Source of the DNA: Stereum hirsutum FP-91666 SS1
Lineage: Eukaryota > Basidiomycota > Agaricomycetes > Russulales > Stereaceae
Length of the DNA stretch: 64,000 bases
NCBI RefSeq assembly: GCF_000264905.1
Contig: NW_006763132.1
Span: 687,755 to 751,754, forward strand
Direction: 5' to 3'
Shown: positions 1 to 11,915 of the stretch, piece after piece
Layout of the letters: the number at the start of each line of letters is the position of its first letter
Numbering within the stretch: position 1 is the first letter of the stretch
Program-made: the position numbers and the translations under genes
The notes under the pieces: model-generated
Seen by the model: only the letters and a program-made list of their open reading frames with translations
Databases searched by the model: none
What the model was told of the DNA's origin: nothing

Positions 1-893
1 CTTCATACGAAGTAACAACCGCTCGAACGTACCATCAGGTCACACTCAATAGTCTTGCCTTTACGCGTCGTGATCTTGCCCTCGGTCGGTGGCGTCAGGT
101 CATCTACGCGATCCTCAAGGATGACTTCGACGCCTCGCGCGCGAAATTCCGATTCAACGCGACGTCGATACTTTTCAGAGTAGGCGGCATTAAGAAGCAT
201 GGGTCCATTGTGTACGACGGTGACCTTTGTGGATGGGTAGAAATCCTTGATCTCACCCGCGTATTCTGTTGGTCACGGATACCGAACTTTTGTCAGCACC
301 CAGACACCAGAAGTCGCGATAGAGGATGGATGTAAGGAGAGTGAGAACGCACCGAGAGCCACAGCTCCACCACCAACAAGCACTATCGACTTTGCCTCCG
401 AGAACTTCCTCCACCATACCTCTAGATGTTGCATGATGTCCTCCTTCTTGTCTGGAAAATCTAGAGGGCCACCCCAAGTACTGCCTGGTGCGAGCACAAG
501 CACGTCGTACTTCATCCTCTCTCCGCTCTCCAGCAACAACTCTCCGCCTGATGACACGCCCCTGTCACTAGTACCTTCACCGTCACCTTTCTCACTTGCA
601 CGTCCACCGAAAGTTGGCTCGACTTTCACAACCCTGCCAACCTTGACCGTACCACAACCCGCGCCGTCAAAGAACTTGTCATACGGAATGAAACACTTCT
701 GCTCGAAGTGGTTCTCAGGAGACGTCGTGAACCGTGCTGCCGCGATGAGAAATATCCAGAATGGACGCGCGGTAAGAACCGTAAGTGTGTGGCCCGACGA
801 AGGTGAAAGGTCCCTGGACTGAGAGAGGTTTTTGGCGAGTTGAGCACCTGCTCCGCCGCCGCCTACGATGACGATGTGCTTTCCTTCGGGCAT
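1..893 (-). CDS. AMID/AIF2-like FAD/NAD(P)-dependent oxidoreductase, 5' part only
   Basis: Partial gene: the N-terminal half is here and it runs off the left edge. Exons read 893-353 and 265-33, joined by an 87-bp intron, and a GTACGT donor at 32 opens the next intron. The start is the ATG at 893, because the upstream extension of the frame begins with TTG. About ten residues in, a Rossmann dinucleotide motif (IVIVGGGGAGAQLAKNLS) binds FAD. Around residue 170 a second one (IVLVGGGAVALEYAGE) binds NAD(P)H. This order and the DVLVLAPG segment match the AMID/AIF2/FSP1 family of single-subunit flavoproteins, which pass electrons from NAD(P)H to quinones. A charged Gly/Ser-rich insertion lies between the two motifs. 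The family call is firm. Substrate and location are inference. Confidence 0.85.
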
Positions 894-1881
894 GCTGAGG
901 AGAGGGGCGAATATGGGGGGAGATGAAGAAGACAAGTGTTGAGACGTAGAGCACCCATCGTAGTCAACACGTTCTTATATATACACCACCGTTTCCTAAA
1001 GGTGAAGGGGAAGCTAGGGGAAGCCGGGCGTGGTACGTACCCTGTCGATATTCATTTCATCTTAGTGCGGGATACCCGCTCCAGTTATCAGATAAGCGCG
1101 GCCGAAAGATCATCTATAGCCCCGTGCCAAGAAGGACCAATAGAAAGACATGCGCGGGCGCGGGCGCCGACGTGCACACACTTGCTCGGCAAGCGTCCAC
1201 GTCATCTCCCGAGGTCGTTGGCGCAGCGCGAAGGCAGCGCAGGCCAGAGGTACTTTGCAGTAAGATATAGCACAGGTATCGGTGGCCGAGAGGACGCGTT
1301 TCCAAGATATCGAGCGAGAGAACCGCTCAAGCCAAGCTCAAGCTTGTGCGAGTGCGAAGATCACTGTTACTGATAACGTGGGGGTCGACTGTGAAGCGTT
1401 TATGAAATTTAGAAACCAGGAAGTCCACGATGCTTCCGGACATCTCCGCGTTACAGTAGGGCCACACGCCACACGGTCGTCATCAGAAAGGGAGACAAAA
1501 ACCAAGACCCAGAAAAACTTGAGAGAAACACATATGACACCCAAATCCCGAGCTCTGTGGTCCATGTTCCACAACTCGGCACAACCGTAGTAAGGTGCAC
1601 CTGCTGTAGTAGACCAGCCAGCGTTCAATAGACTGGTGCGAGATAAGTAAATTTGGAATATTCAGACATGGTAAAGAAAGGAGTAACTCAGGACACATTC
1701 ATGTTCAAACTAGTTTCATCGAGAAAGTGGTCCCTCCTATATGAGGCTGACTGGTATCGACAAATATTCATTGCTCGATGATACAAAGGTGGATGTGGGC
1801 GCCGATGCGGGTCCCGGGATGCGTGACGAGACAACCAAGAACTAGTATTGCACGCAGCAAGCAATGAGGAGTCCCAATGTT
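894..1881. other. Spacer, no gene seen
   Basis: This spacer is upstream of the AMID-like gene and downstream of the Hva1-TUDOR gene, which are both on minus. Open frames here are short, overlap on both strands and match no family I know. It probably holds the promoter of the AMID-like gene. Confidence 0.5.
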
Positions 1882-2211
1882 TCAATCAGCTCCATCGGAC
1901 TGTTGCAAGGCCTCTGGGTTATGTGACACCCTGTGTCCGTGCTTCACGTCGATCGTCAGATACATCGTAACGTCGCCCGTTAGTGCGTTCCGTATTAACA
2001 AAATACACACCTGGTCCGTGAACACAACCTTAGGCGGATGTTTCACACTGACTCCCTGTAATTTTCCAGCGTCTGCCGCTCTTTCCACGTCCTCTGGTGT
2101 TTCCAGGACATGCTCGACTACACCTTCGTGTTTGCCCCCTCGGGACTTGGACCAGACTGTGTCGCCCGGTTCGATAGGAAGGGAGTCTTTACCGGTCACG
2201 GTCTCCTTAGA
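1882..2211 (-). CDS. Small Hva1-type TUDOR-domain protein
   Basis: Small basic/acidic protein of about 90 residues. Exon 2211-2011 carries a TUDOR-like strand pattern (GDTVWSKSRGGKHEGVVEHV). A 69-bp intron (2010-1942) separates it from the exon ending at 1882. Splicing joins VVFTDQ to HGHRVSHNPEAL, which restores the C-terminal signature of the Hva1 TUDOR family (Asp-x-x-Gly-x-x-x-x-His-x-Pro-Glu-Ala-Leu). The family is named after a fungal 'hypervirulence associated' protein; its biochemical role is not established. The intron has a CTAAC branch site, is a multiple of three long and has no stop, so a retained form would carry 23 extra residues. The 5' end is unresolved: the frame has no ATG before the acceptor at 2212, so a short first exon must lie upstream. 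Confidence 0.75.
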   Translation of the reverse strand, partial: SKETVTGKDSLPIEPGDTVWSKSRGGKHEGVVEHVLETPEDVERAADAGKLQGVSVKHPPKVVFTDQVCILLIRNALTGDVTMYLTIDVKHGHRVSHNPEALQQSDGAD

Positions 2212-4251
2212 CTGAAGTGCCAAGGCAGGTAAGATGTAGGACGCAGCTCATGATGCGTTCAAGAGACCTACGTTGGATGTCATAACGGTAGCCGATATTG
2301 GCGTCAAGTTGGATGAAAAGATGAGGCTTGTGGTTTGCACATGCCGTACTTATACCACCGAGCTATTGGGGTATCTACCTTTTGCGACCCTAGGAGTGAC
2401 GAAGGCACTGACGCGAATTGACGCAGAGAGTTGGAGATGGTGGTGCCGAAAGAGTTGAAAGAGAAAGATTCTTGCGGCGAAATGCGAGTGTAAGTATTTC
2501 AGTGACGTCACTCCTTGTTGCTCTCACGCGACGACCTGTTTGCTCTGCTGCTCTCACCACAACGTCCACAACGCTATGGAGCCTGACAACGTTACACGGT
2601 GGAATTAGTTGTTTATCTTACCTGACCTGGGCTACAATTGGCCAAGCAGCGTACAGTATACTCGAGTACGAAGATGCTCAAGCTATGCCTACGCTGCTAC
2701 TGGCGCCACCACAACGCACCAGAGAGTATTATACTGTCTTAGGGTTAGAACAGTGAGCATGCTGCTCTTTTCATCACTTTTGGACCCCTCGTCCGACAAG
2801 TTGGACGAGTTGTACATGATAGAAAATCAATTAAATCACTTATTCATGGCTTAATCCTCCGTGTTGAGTTATAATCAGACTCTGACCCTTGCGCTCGTTA
2901 CCTTATTCACTTCGTCTTCGTGACAAGCAAGCTGATGTCGTGGCTATGTTCTGAACATCTAGCCATATCTATTGTAACAAGGCTCTTACACCAGAGGAAT
3001 AGTAAGTCCTACAGTCGCAAGTCTGTCATTTTGACTCAAATATGTCTCCGCCAGTATGACACTCACTTGAAGTAGAACAACACTAGAGGTCACAGCAGAG
3101 ACTCTACTGACTCGAAGCGGTTCGAAAGCTGAGCTTGATTACCACGTTTCATCACCCGAGAATCGAGATGCAATGGCTGCGATATTAGACCGTATCTGCA
3201 ACTGTTTAAAACGACTTTAAAACGGTGATCGGACCAATCACCGCGTCCCACTGGGCTTTGGCGAGCCTAAGCAGGGCCAAAAATTCACTCGCAGATACGG
3301 TCTATTCTTCGTATAGACTCTTTGGCCGTGAGCTCTTCGACTTCCATTCACACGCCGGAACTCAGCTTCCAGCAAAACATATTGTGGGGAAGGATATTTA
3401 GAGGGTAAGTCCCTGATCCCTTTTGCTTTTCTACGTGTGTGAAGTGTTTGCTGACATTGCTCGCTCGGGCGACCTTTGCTAGGCCTTGGCCTATGGCCTT
3501 TTGCTAAGTTTGTTATCAGTATTCGGAATGAGGTATACCCAGAATGTGGATGGAGGTCTTTCTGTATAAATATGGACGATGGTTTCAGACCATACCTTCA
3601 TATCATTCACTGTCGTGTAGTGGTCTGCACATCGAGTGTCGCATTTGAGTAGTTCAAAGTATTGGCCATAATCATATAGCACGCGAGATATAAGATCTAG
3701 TCAGATGTGCAGATGATTCACTTGACGCTGATTGTGACCCAGATCCATACGGACATCCACACTGTGCGATGAACACTTGAAATACTTTTCGCCCCAACCT
3801 TCGAGTGGCAAGTCTGCGCCACTTCTGACAATCGTGGGCCACGCGGACAAAGCCGAACAAACGTTCTCACGGGGGTGGCATACGATCCGGACGTCACCGC
3901 TTTTCCTTTGTCTAATCCCTCCAGCTCTGACTCGTCTACGATTCGAGTGGAAACCCCTTCTCGCATAGTAGCTATATAATCTGGCAGCCCAACTTCACTG
4001 AATCCACGACGTTTGGCTTTTCCCCTGCGAAGGCGTCCATCGGCATTTGACTCGGGCCGTCGCTAAGGATTGGTTTTTCCTAATGAGGCGGTCAAAAGGT
4101 CGTCGGGAACACCGTGTAGACAGGCCTTGAGGCTTGCGCTAAGCTTTTTGTCTCCATCTTTCCTACAAGAGAGTCGCTTTGCTCTTCACGCGAAGTCTCT
4201 CCTGCTCGCATACTGTTGTCCTCTGTCATTTGGCTTCCGACGTGCTTTTCG
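2212..4251. other. 2-kb spacer with a small inverted-repeat element
   Basis: No convincing gene. Frames are short and lack domain patterns. The only structured feature I see is the inverted-repeat element at 3188-3302. The last few hundred bases should hold the promoter of the F-box gene that starts at 4252. Confidence 0.5.
3188..3302. mobile_element. Short TIR element with TA target site (mariner-type MITE candidate)
   Basis: A perfect 12-bp terminal inverted repeat (GACCGTATCTGC at 3188-3199, its complement at 3291-3302) encloses 91 bp. It is flanked on both sides by TA (3186-3187 and 3303-3304), the target duplication typical of Tc1/mariner insertions. There is no coding capacity. With only one copy in view, the mobile origin is inference. 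Confidence 0.5.
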
Positions 4252-6203
4252 ATGCGCTCACGCACTTTCTTGGACCTACCTCTCGAACTATTGGACGAAG
4301 GCGTTCTGCGAAGATTGGACTTTCGTGATGTGCTTCGCTGCTCCGCCGTACGTCAAATTATATGTCTAGTCTCTATCATTATAGTCTAACTTGCCACGTA
4401 GACATGCAAATATCTATCAGACGTTGTGAGGGCCTTGCCAGCTCTTCAACTCAAAGTCGAGCTAGGCTCCGATGGCATCATCGACGATTCGATCTCGCCG
4501 TACGACACATCTATGTCCTCTTTCGAACGACTCCACCGACATCTCGATCTTCGTCGTCGCTGGCGTACGCTACGATGGCACACTTCCGATTACATGCAGC
4601 TGCCTCCTGCTTGGCAATGGGAGTTCTTCGAGCAGAAGGGCAACACGTTTGTGCAGTGCGACAGCGAGCTATACCCTGACCTCGATAAGCCACATAGCTC
4701 CCATACCATCTTTCGGCTTACCCCAGAAACGAGCATGATACGAAGTAGTGTTTGGCCTAACAGTGGTGTTTGGTCGGCCGACCACGCCTTGGACTGTCAT
4801 CACGATCTCATCGCCTTTCTCGAGCGCCACCCGGATGCCGATGAAGATATGGCGACGATCTCAAACCCTGAAGGAATTCTGCGTATACACCTGCATGCCC
4901 TTAGCAGCAACCTAGCCCATCCTAAAGCACGAACCAAGGTACTTTACTGCTGCTGCCCCATGGGAGCGGTCCAGTTCAGTTCCGTGTGCCGATTCGAGAT
5001 TTTCGACGATATGCTTTCTATTTGTCTCAAATCGGACCGATCTGTCTATCTTGCGATTTGGAACTGGCAATCCGGTAACCTTGTCGTCGTAGGTCTCCTA
5101 GCATCTCGTTATCGTACATGTGCTGAACGCCGAATTTCGACAGGATCATACATTCGAAGATAACGATGGATACCCTTCAATCGCATTCAGAACTTACGCC
5201 TTCCTCACTTCTCGGATCATACTGGCCGTCAGCGATGCGACAAGTGGCGCCTTGGACATATACACTCTATCGGATGGTTCTTCGCCCAGAAAAGAGGAAA
5301 AGAGGGCGGCAGGGAGCATCCCTGGTCTTACCCATCGCGCCCGACTCCAACTTCCACCCATGAAGGAGGAGTGGCGCTACCGCGATCTTGGAGTCGCTGC
5401 TTCACACTTCAGTCCGACTACACCACCCGCCCTCCTGCTCGTCACGTTGACTTGTGTTGGCGACCTCGGACATGCAGCGTTTCGACTGGTCGTTTCCATC
5501 CGCAATATTCTGAGATACGCCTCCGACTCCCTCTGCTCGAGTTCCCACAAACCACCTTTCATACCATGGGAGAGATGGGGTCCCACCAGCTCACGTCTTT
5601 TCAGTGAGCTACCTACCGAAGTCGATGAGCCTTTAGAACACTGGTTCGTGCTTTCTCTCTACCTATCGTCTTCTGGTTGGTCTATGTTCTGACCGATGGT
5701 ACAGGTGGCCTAACTTCATCGTCGGGAATCGAATGGTGATGAACCTGTGTACGGCCTCTGGGCCACGAAATCCTCGTAACCCTCCCTTCGAGATTGTCGA
5801 GTTCGGTTATCAGCTCCTCAGGGATCCACAATTCGCGTTGACCCGTAACACATGTCAATGGGGCCAGCCTGACTTCAAGAAAGGGCTGCCGCCAACGCCT
5901 CTCCGTTACCAGTCGATGATGGAACCATTGAGACTTGCCGTTACCGATCACGGTCCATTCGCTATCGCTGTCGAGACGGGCTTGCCGTATCATAGCGTTC
6001 AAGTAGAAATATTTCCTTGCAGTGGACCGCGTCCAGAGTTTGGGATCGACGATAGGCATCTATATTTCCTTCATGTAAGTCTTTTCACTAGCCGTTTCAT
6101 CCGCGCTGTTGATAAAAGTACTGACGAATTGGCCCATCATTCTGTGGTTTAGGACGGGCCAGACGAAGACTCTCCAACAGCCATGAGGGTTTTCTCTTTC
6201 TAA
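4252..6203 (+). CDS. F-box protein (tandem paralog 1)
   Basis: Five exons: 4252-4347, 4402-5088, 5144-5643, 5705-6074, 6153-6203, giving 567 aa. The start is the ATG at 4252, which places the F-box at residues 8-32 (LDLPLELL...LDFRDVLRCSA). The F-box is split by a phase-0 intron before TCKYLSDVVRALPALQLKVELG, a continuation common in mushroom F-box proteins. The rest forms a large substrate-recognition-like region without a named domain. F-box proteins bind Skp1 and bring substrates to SCF ubiquitin ligases; the substrate here is unknown. All five exons and their phases match the neighbour at 6774, down to a 51-nt last exon ending in VFSF, so the pair is a tandem duplication. Without splicing the F-box is missed, because it lies in a separate 96-nt exon. 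Confidence 0.85.
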
Positions 6204-6773
6204 TCGACTTATGTATGCGCTCTCTACGATTTGTTTTCTTCTGTTTCACATGGATGTTTTCGGATTGGGATTAGTGGCCGAGGAACGTATCACCCTATCT
6301 AGTGCTGTTAGATAAGCAACGAACAAACACCTATCCTCACAACCGTACTGTATTAGTATCCACCATATGTATTTATATATTGGCTTTCATTCACGTCGCT
6401 GAGTCGTCGCGCCAAGTAGATAAATATCTATGTGCCACAGTGTGCCACACACGCGAACAACCGTGAGAATCATTGAGACACATCAGATCGCATCGTGTCA
6501 ATGTCGCGTTCGCGTCGCGTCGTCTCTTCTTTCAACTCTACCATTGTTCCAATTGGTCTGTCGATCAACTGCAGTGCGCATATTTGCTGGCTTTGATAAA
6601 TTTCTCTTGACTGACGAGCGGACACTTATGTAGCCACTGGCTAAGCAGCGTTCATTTCCCAACAATTTAGAACATCGCGGTTTGAAGACGATTCGAGAAG
6701 GTCACGGACGTACGCTGATATCCACCATGCGCCAGACGCGAGTGAATCTAGTTACTGATTCATCCATAGATAG

Positions 6774-8701
6774 ATGTCTCCCCTGATCAAAAACCAACTT
6801 CTCGATCTTCCCCAAGAGCTCTTGGCTGTGGAGATCCTAGGTCGCTTGAATTTCCGAGATGTACTACACTGTTCGATGGTTCGTAGAAGCCAGTCACTTT
6901 CATCACCTAAAGCTTCACTCACACAAGGCCACACACAGACGTGTAAACTCCTGCATGATTTGATTAGAGCGACATCGGCTCTTCAGCTGAAAATTGAGCT
7001 CGGAGCGGACGGAATCATTGATACGATGACACCAGTCGACAGGTCCACTTCCTCCGCCGAGCGGCTACAGACTCATCTTGACCGTCGCCGTCGATGGAGC
7101 TCCTTGTCTTCTAGTAAGATCGAACGGATTACAATGCCACGGCCATGCGAACTCTACGAGCATTCAAATGGAGTTTTTGCTCAGACTGAGAATCACGAGC
7201 GTGGAGACACAGGCACAACGTACTCCTCTCTCACTGTCTTCTACCTTCCATCTCCGACACAAAGCGCGCAAGAGATTGTCTTCGAAGACATAGGTATTTT
7301 AGTTGCCGAAATGACCATTGACCCGGTGCAAGATGTCCTTACACTCATCGAGCGTCGAGGAACTTCTGGTTATGACTCCTTGGTTGCGTCTTCGAGCAGA
7401 GAGCTCCTGGTCCATTTACGCACTCTGACAACAAATCGGAGTCATCCCTTCGCCTCGAAGCCTATCCTTCGGTGTTTGTGTCCTGACACGATGTACATCA
7501 CGGATGAATGTATTAGGAAATTTGAGATTTTCGATGATACGCTCGCCCTGTTGGTGAAGACCCAAAACACGTACATTCGCGTTTGGAATTGGAAATCTGG
7601 GGAGGTCATTTTTGTGAGTAATTTCTAGCTACGTATTTAGATGTAGAATACTAAGCCCCTGCAGAAACACGACTCCAACCTCCAGCTCGCCAACGCCCGG
7701 ACCCTTAGTGACGACTTCTGCTTTCTTTCTCCGGGGATCATAGCCACGTTCGTGCCAGGCGAAAAAGGCGACGGCAGGCTTGAAATTTATTCAACTGCCG
7801 ACGGTATACGATCTATTACAGGGAACCCCCCGAGCCGCGAACCATGCTGTGGCAAGCTCGTCCACATCTCCAGCCTTCTTCTTCCGCCGCTGCGATGCGC
7901 GAATTACTACTCTGAATCTCACATGAGGACTTCCTCGTTCTCTCCGCAATCCCCTCCTAGTCTTTTGCTCCTCAAAATGGCTTATGAAAAGGACACAACC
8001 CTCAGAAACTATCACATGGTCTTGTGCTGCAGCAATCTGCTACATCACGCTCTGAAGCAGGTGAAGGATGACGTGGTCCGTCCGGTCCCATGGTTAGAAT
8101 GGGGACCGGACTCTTCCAGAATATTTCTTCAGGATCCTGTCTCGCCGTTGCCTGACCCATCGTGCGTCATGTTTTATCTTGTATACCATTGACCTATCAT
8201 ATTGAGTCGTGTCATGGCCAGGTTGGTAGGGTATATCAGTGGAAAAAGGATCGTCTCTGACTTCTTCTTGACGGCGCCGGAAGCAAGAGATCATGAGCGA
8301 TGCGCTGTCGTCGAGTTCGGGTACCATCTCCTGCGAGATGAGGATTTTCCACGAAGTTTGGAAGCTTCCTACAATCGTAAAGGCGACCGCCCTCCGGTCT
8401 TGGTCAAGGCAAAATCCGAACCAGACATCTTTCATATCGGAAATGACAGTCCTTTCTCCATCGCATTCGAAGCTCGACTTCCGTATCGTAGCATCCTGTT
8501 GCTTGAGACTCCTTTTGACTTCATTGAACCGGAGTACAAAATCAGCGAGGACCAGTTATTAGTGCTCGAAGTACGTGACGATATTCCCTCATTTACTGTG
8601 AATTGACCATCTAGGTCTCACAATGCTGATGAGTTGTATTCTTGACACAGTTCGGGGGCCCAGTGAACTTGCCGTTCGAGATGCTGGTATTCTCGTTCTA
8701 G
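6774..8701 (+). CDS. F-box protein (tandem paralog 2)
   Basis: Five exons: 6774-6878, 6939-7613, 7665-8161, 8222-8570, 8651-8701, giving 558 aa. The F-box is at residues 10-35 (LLDLPQELLAVEILGRLNF...VLHCSM), followed after the first intron by TCKLLHDLIRATSALQLKIELG. Exon order, phases and the 51-nt last exon ending LVFSF match the gene at 4252. The two proteins are clearly homologous but well diverged, so the duplication is not recent. The first intron (60 bp) is a multiple of three and stop-free, so an unspliced message stays in frame but inserts 20 residues into the F-box. It probably acts as an SCF ubiquitin-ligase adaptor. No substrate can be inferred. Confidence 0.88.
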
Positions 8702-9144
8702 ACTCTACACGTACTCTTTGGCCAGAGTTGTGAGGTGAGTAGTCGTACTCTCTGATTCGTCCCAATTTTTTGACGCAGGATAGCAGGTATCTGCCACACC
8801 CTAGATACATCTTGTCGGAATATTACCTCAAAAATTTGGCGCACAAGTATTGGCATGAATATCTGTTGTGATCTTGTTCGATTCTCGAGGTCCTGAGGAA
8901 TTGGCCCTTTTCAATCTCCTCTCGATACATTATACTACATGCGTATTACCTCATATTAGTGATACTATTCCTGCCTCCATGGTTTATTCCCATGTATACC
9001 GTCGAAGATAAATAATTACAATACTGGGGGCCAAAAGCCGCCACACAGTCAGGACGCCGGCGCGTAAACAAGAGCGCCACCCATCTGCATCAAAGTTCCC
9101 AACCATGCTTGACGCCAACTGTATTCTCCTCTCCATCACCTCCG
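8702..9144. other. Short spacer
   Basis: Terminator side of the second F-box gene and promoter side of the PTPA gene. I see no other feature. Confidence 0.5.
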
Positions 9145-11023
9145 ATGAATTCTGTCCCAGAAGCTTTACCAAACCTTCGTGAAGTGCCTATAACCACAGT
9201 ATCCACCATTGAACATTTCCCAACACTCACGATCCGCACGGATACCGATGTCGAACTCTGGAAGCAGACCACAGGATACAAGGATTATGCTCTATTTCTT
9301 CGCCGGTTGAATGAATCAGTTGTCGGTGTTAGCTTGCCCTATGATCATTCTTCCAGTAAGATAGAACGTTTACAACATAACGGTCTTGATCTTGCTGATA
9401 CGTAGTGGGATACTCAGGCTCGGAAGCGGTGACAGCGTTGCTCAGCGTCTTGGATGTGCTCGACGGCTGGATCAACGAGATACCGCCTCTAAACACTCCC
9501 CAACGTTTTGGCAACCTTGCCTTTAGAACCTGGGGGAAGAGGTTAGAACAGGTGAGTCTCCATATTCAAGACATATACTGAAGTGTTACTCAAGGAGGAC
9601 GTTTCTCATGGCCCCTTTCGAAAGCAAGCCGACACTCTCCTTCGAAGCAAACTACCACCCGCCTTCCATGCATGCATCGCACATCTCCTTCCTTACTTCC
9701 ACACTTCGTTTGGCTCTTTCGTTCGCATGGACTACGGGACTGGCCACGAAACATCCTTCGCTCTCTTCCTCCTGTGTCTTACCCTCGTACGCTTTCTCGA
9801 GCCAAACCCGGAAGAGGAGCGCCAAATAGTATTGAAGATATTCGTGCGCTACTTGAAGCTATGCTGGAGACTGCAGGACGTATATAAGCTTGAGCCGGCG
9901 GGGAGTCACGGTGTATGGGGATTGGATGATTCACATTTCTTGGGGTATATATTCGGGAGCGCGCAACTGAGAGGTGAGCATGTTTGTATTCAGTCTTCGT
10001 TCCTGATAGGTACCCTCGGAAATCAGTCTGTTGCAGCCCGGAATATGTGGGCGGGTTGCGTACCCCCGTCGTAGGCACTCTGAGGGGCCCAACGCATTCG
10101 TTATATTCTACCTTACTTATCGCTAATCTTCCCATCTTTGCATCTTTAGATCAGACTGAGATACCTCCGTCGGCGATTCTTCGTCCATCATTGCCGCCAA
10201 CGAACCTGTATTTCATGTCAATAATGCGCATCCACGAAGTCAAACATGGCCCTTTCCATGAACACTCTTCGCAACTACATTCCATCGCGACAGGCGTCAT
10301 GTATTGGGCAAAGGTCAACTCTGGCCTGTTCAAGATGTACGAGGTGAGTATCTTTCGACGTCAACCAATTTGGTAGACTATCCACTCAAATGTGGCGGCG
10401 GCGAATGCGATTCCTCGTAACAGGCAGAAGTTCTAGGCAAACGTGTCGTCGTCCAACATATACCCCTCGGCGGTCTTCTCAAGTGGGACCCGTCGCCTTC
10501 ACAGACATCCACTGGCTTCTCGACTCTACCGCAAACAGCAGCTTACAGCTCCACAGCTATCGTTCCTCCGCCTAGAAGTATGGATTCTGCGATCAGCGTA
10601 GGCAACAGTCCAAGCCTGACGCCAACAGGAGGGACCCAAGCTCTTTGGGCCACCACAGCCCTCCGCACGGGGCTAAGCGACCACGGCACGTCGCTCGCAT
10701 CGATGATGCAGCCTCCGGGGTCAATCTATAGATATGGCTCGGACTATGGTGATTGGGCGAGTAACGCGAGTAACGCAGGGTACAACACCCAGAGTACGGG
10801 ACCGACGACTGTGCCGACGCGCGCACCATGGGCGGATACAAGTGCGGGAACGGGGATGCCCTCGATCCCGCCGCTTAGAGCTTTGGGTACTGGGAGGAGT
10901 GGAGGTGGTACCCGACGTCAAGGCTCTAAAGAGTCACAATCTGCTGCATCCCCGCCGACAATCTTTCCGCGAGGTGCGACTGATACTGGCTCTGGGTCGC
11001 AGCCGTCAGGTCCGGTGCAATGA
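9145..11023 (+). CDS. RRD1: PP2A activator / PTPA-type peptidyl-prolyl isomerase
   Basis: Five exons: 9145-9355, 9418-9551, 9625-9973, 10150-10343, 10424-11023, giving 495 aa. Residues 1 to about 317 are a full PTPA domain: LWKQTTGYKDYALFLRRLN, the WINEIPPLNTPQRFGNLAFR segment, FVRMDYGTGHETSFALFL and the closing AEVLGKRVVVQHIPLG are all family hallmarks. PTPA/Rrd proteins bind PP2A-type phosphatase catalytic subunits and act as proline isomerases that switch them to the active form. The remaining ~180 residues are Ser/Gly/Thr-rich and look disordered. The long tail favours Rrd1 over Rrd2, so the symbol is an inference while the family is certain. The start is the first ATG in frame; the upstream extension begins with TTG. 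Intron 3 (176 bp) is the longest, and the intron-2 acceptor is AAG rather than CAG/TAG. Confidence 0.9.
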
Positions 11024-11312
11024 ATGTCGAATGCTTCCTGTGATAGCTTCCTGGTACGTGCTCTTCGTCTACGATTTCCTCTTCATCATCGAGGCGTTTA
11101 TTGATGCTTTTATCTCTCTAGCTTGTATTCCTAGTCCTGTCGGAACTCTGTATCGATGATATCCGTCTATTGTGGCGAGGCCTCGTTTTGATCTCTGTGT
11201 CGGTGCTACCTCTCCCATGGGCGTTTCCCGAACCAAACAAAGCAGAAAGGGGACATCTGCTTTGGAAGAGTCCAACGCTATCTCTTCGGAAAACTCATGC
11301 CACAGACTTAGA

Positions 11313-11410
11313 CCTCCAAGATAGAGTCAAACCAGCGTCTTGGAGAATATTTCATGAAGAAAGAGCAAACACAAGCTCTCAATGCTCTTAACCAGTTGAG
11401 CTAGCGAATG
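11313..11410 (-). tRNA. Degenerate tRNA-like sequence, copy 1
   Basis: Read on minus, this has a D-arm (GCTC...GAGC around AACTGGTTAA) and a T-arm beginning GACGCTGGTTTGACT. The far side of the T-stem is mispaired and the acceptor arms do not pair. A roughly 30-nt insert sits where a tRNA intron would be. It is a decayed tRNA relative of the next two units. No anticodon can be assigned. Confidence 0.35.
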
Positions 11411-11587
11411 GTTAAGTTTACAACAGCATTTGGTACCCACTTCAACGTGATCAAGTTCGAGTCCAAGCATATTTGGTGAATGATGTCAGGGCCAACAAAC
11501 TAAGGCAACGAGGCATAGAGGTAGCGACAAAATCAAAATAATGCCTCGAAATTTGAGGGGAGAAAACGGCGGTTCTCACTCGAAGGC

Positions 11588-11691
11588 CCTCCGAGCTGGA
11601 CTTGAACCAGCGTGATATGGGTGCACAGGTGACTATCTATGTCTAACTTGAACATGTTCCAAACACTATTTACCAGTTGAGCTACCGGAGG
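11588..11691 (-). tRNA. Degenerate tRNA-like sequence, copy 2
   Basis: The acceptor arms pair over seven bases (CCTCCGG with TCGGAGG, the last pair being G-U). The T-arm is perfect (GCTGG, loop TTCAAGT, CCAGC), and the 5' half TAGCTCAACTGGT is a standard D-arm start. The 3' strand of the D-stem and a recognisable anticodon arm are missing, and the middle is too long. It is either an intron-bearing tRNA with odd structure or a pseudogene; I favour the latter. Confidence 0.4.
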
Positions 11692-11915
11692 ATACTATGA
11701 CTGACATTTTTGTGGTTGACAATCGAACAGAGCGATCAAAAGAGCGTATGCACTTGGTGGCTTATGGATGCTTGAGCGAGTACGGTGCTCCGAATCTGCA
11801 GGCGAAACAAGTCCTTCAGGTCAATTCAGCTAGAGGTCACCCTTGTGAGTGAGATTGCACGTGTTTCTGCTCTGCATCTAACAAAACAAAAGGGGAGCAA
11901 TGTGAGCTCGTGGAT

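Noticed and set aside
4070..4369. 99-codon plus frame at the start of the first F-box gene
   Set aside because: It overlaps the true F-box exon (4252-4347) in the wrong frame; only the ATG at 4252 gives the F-box consensus.
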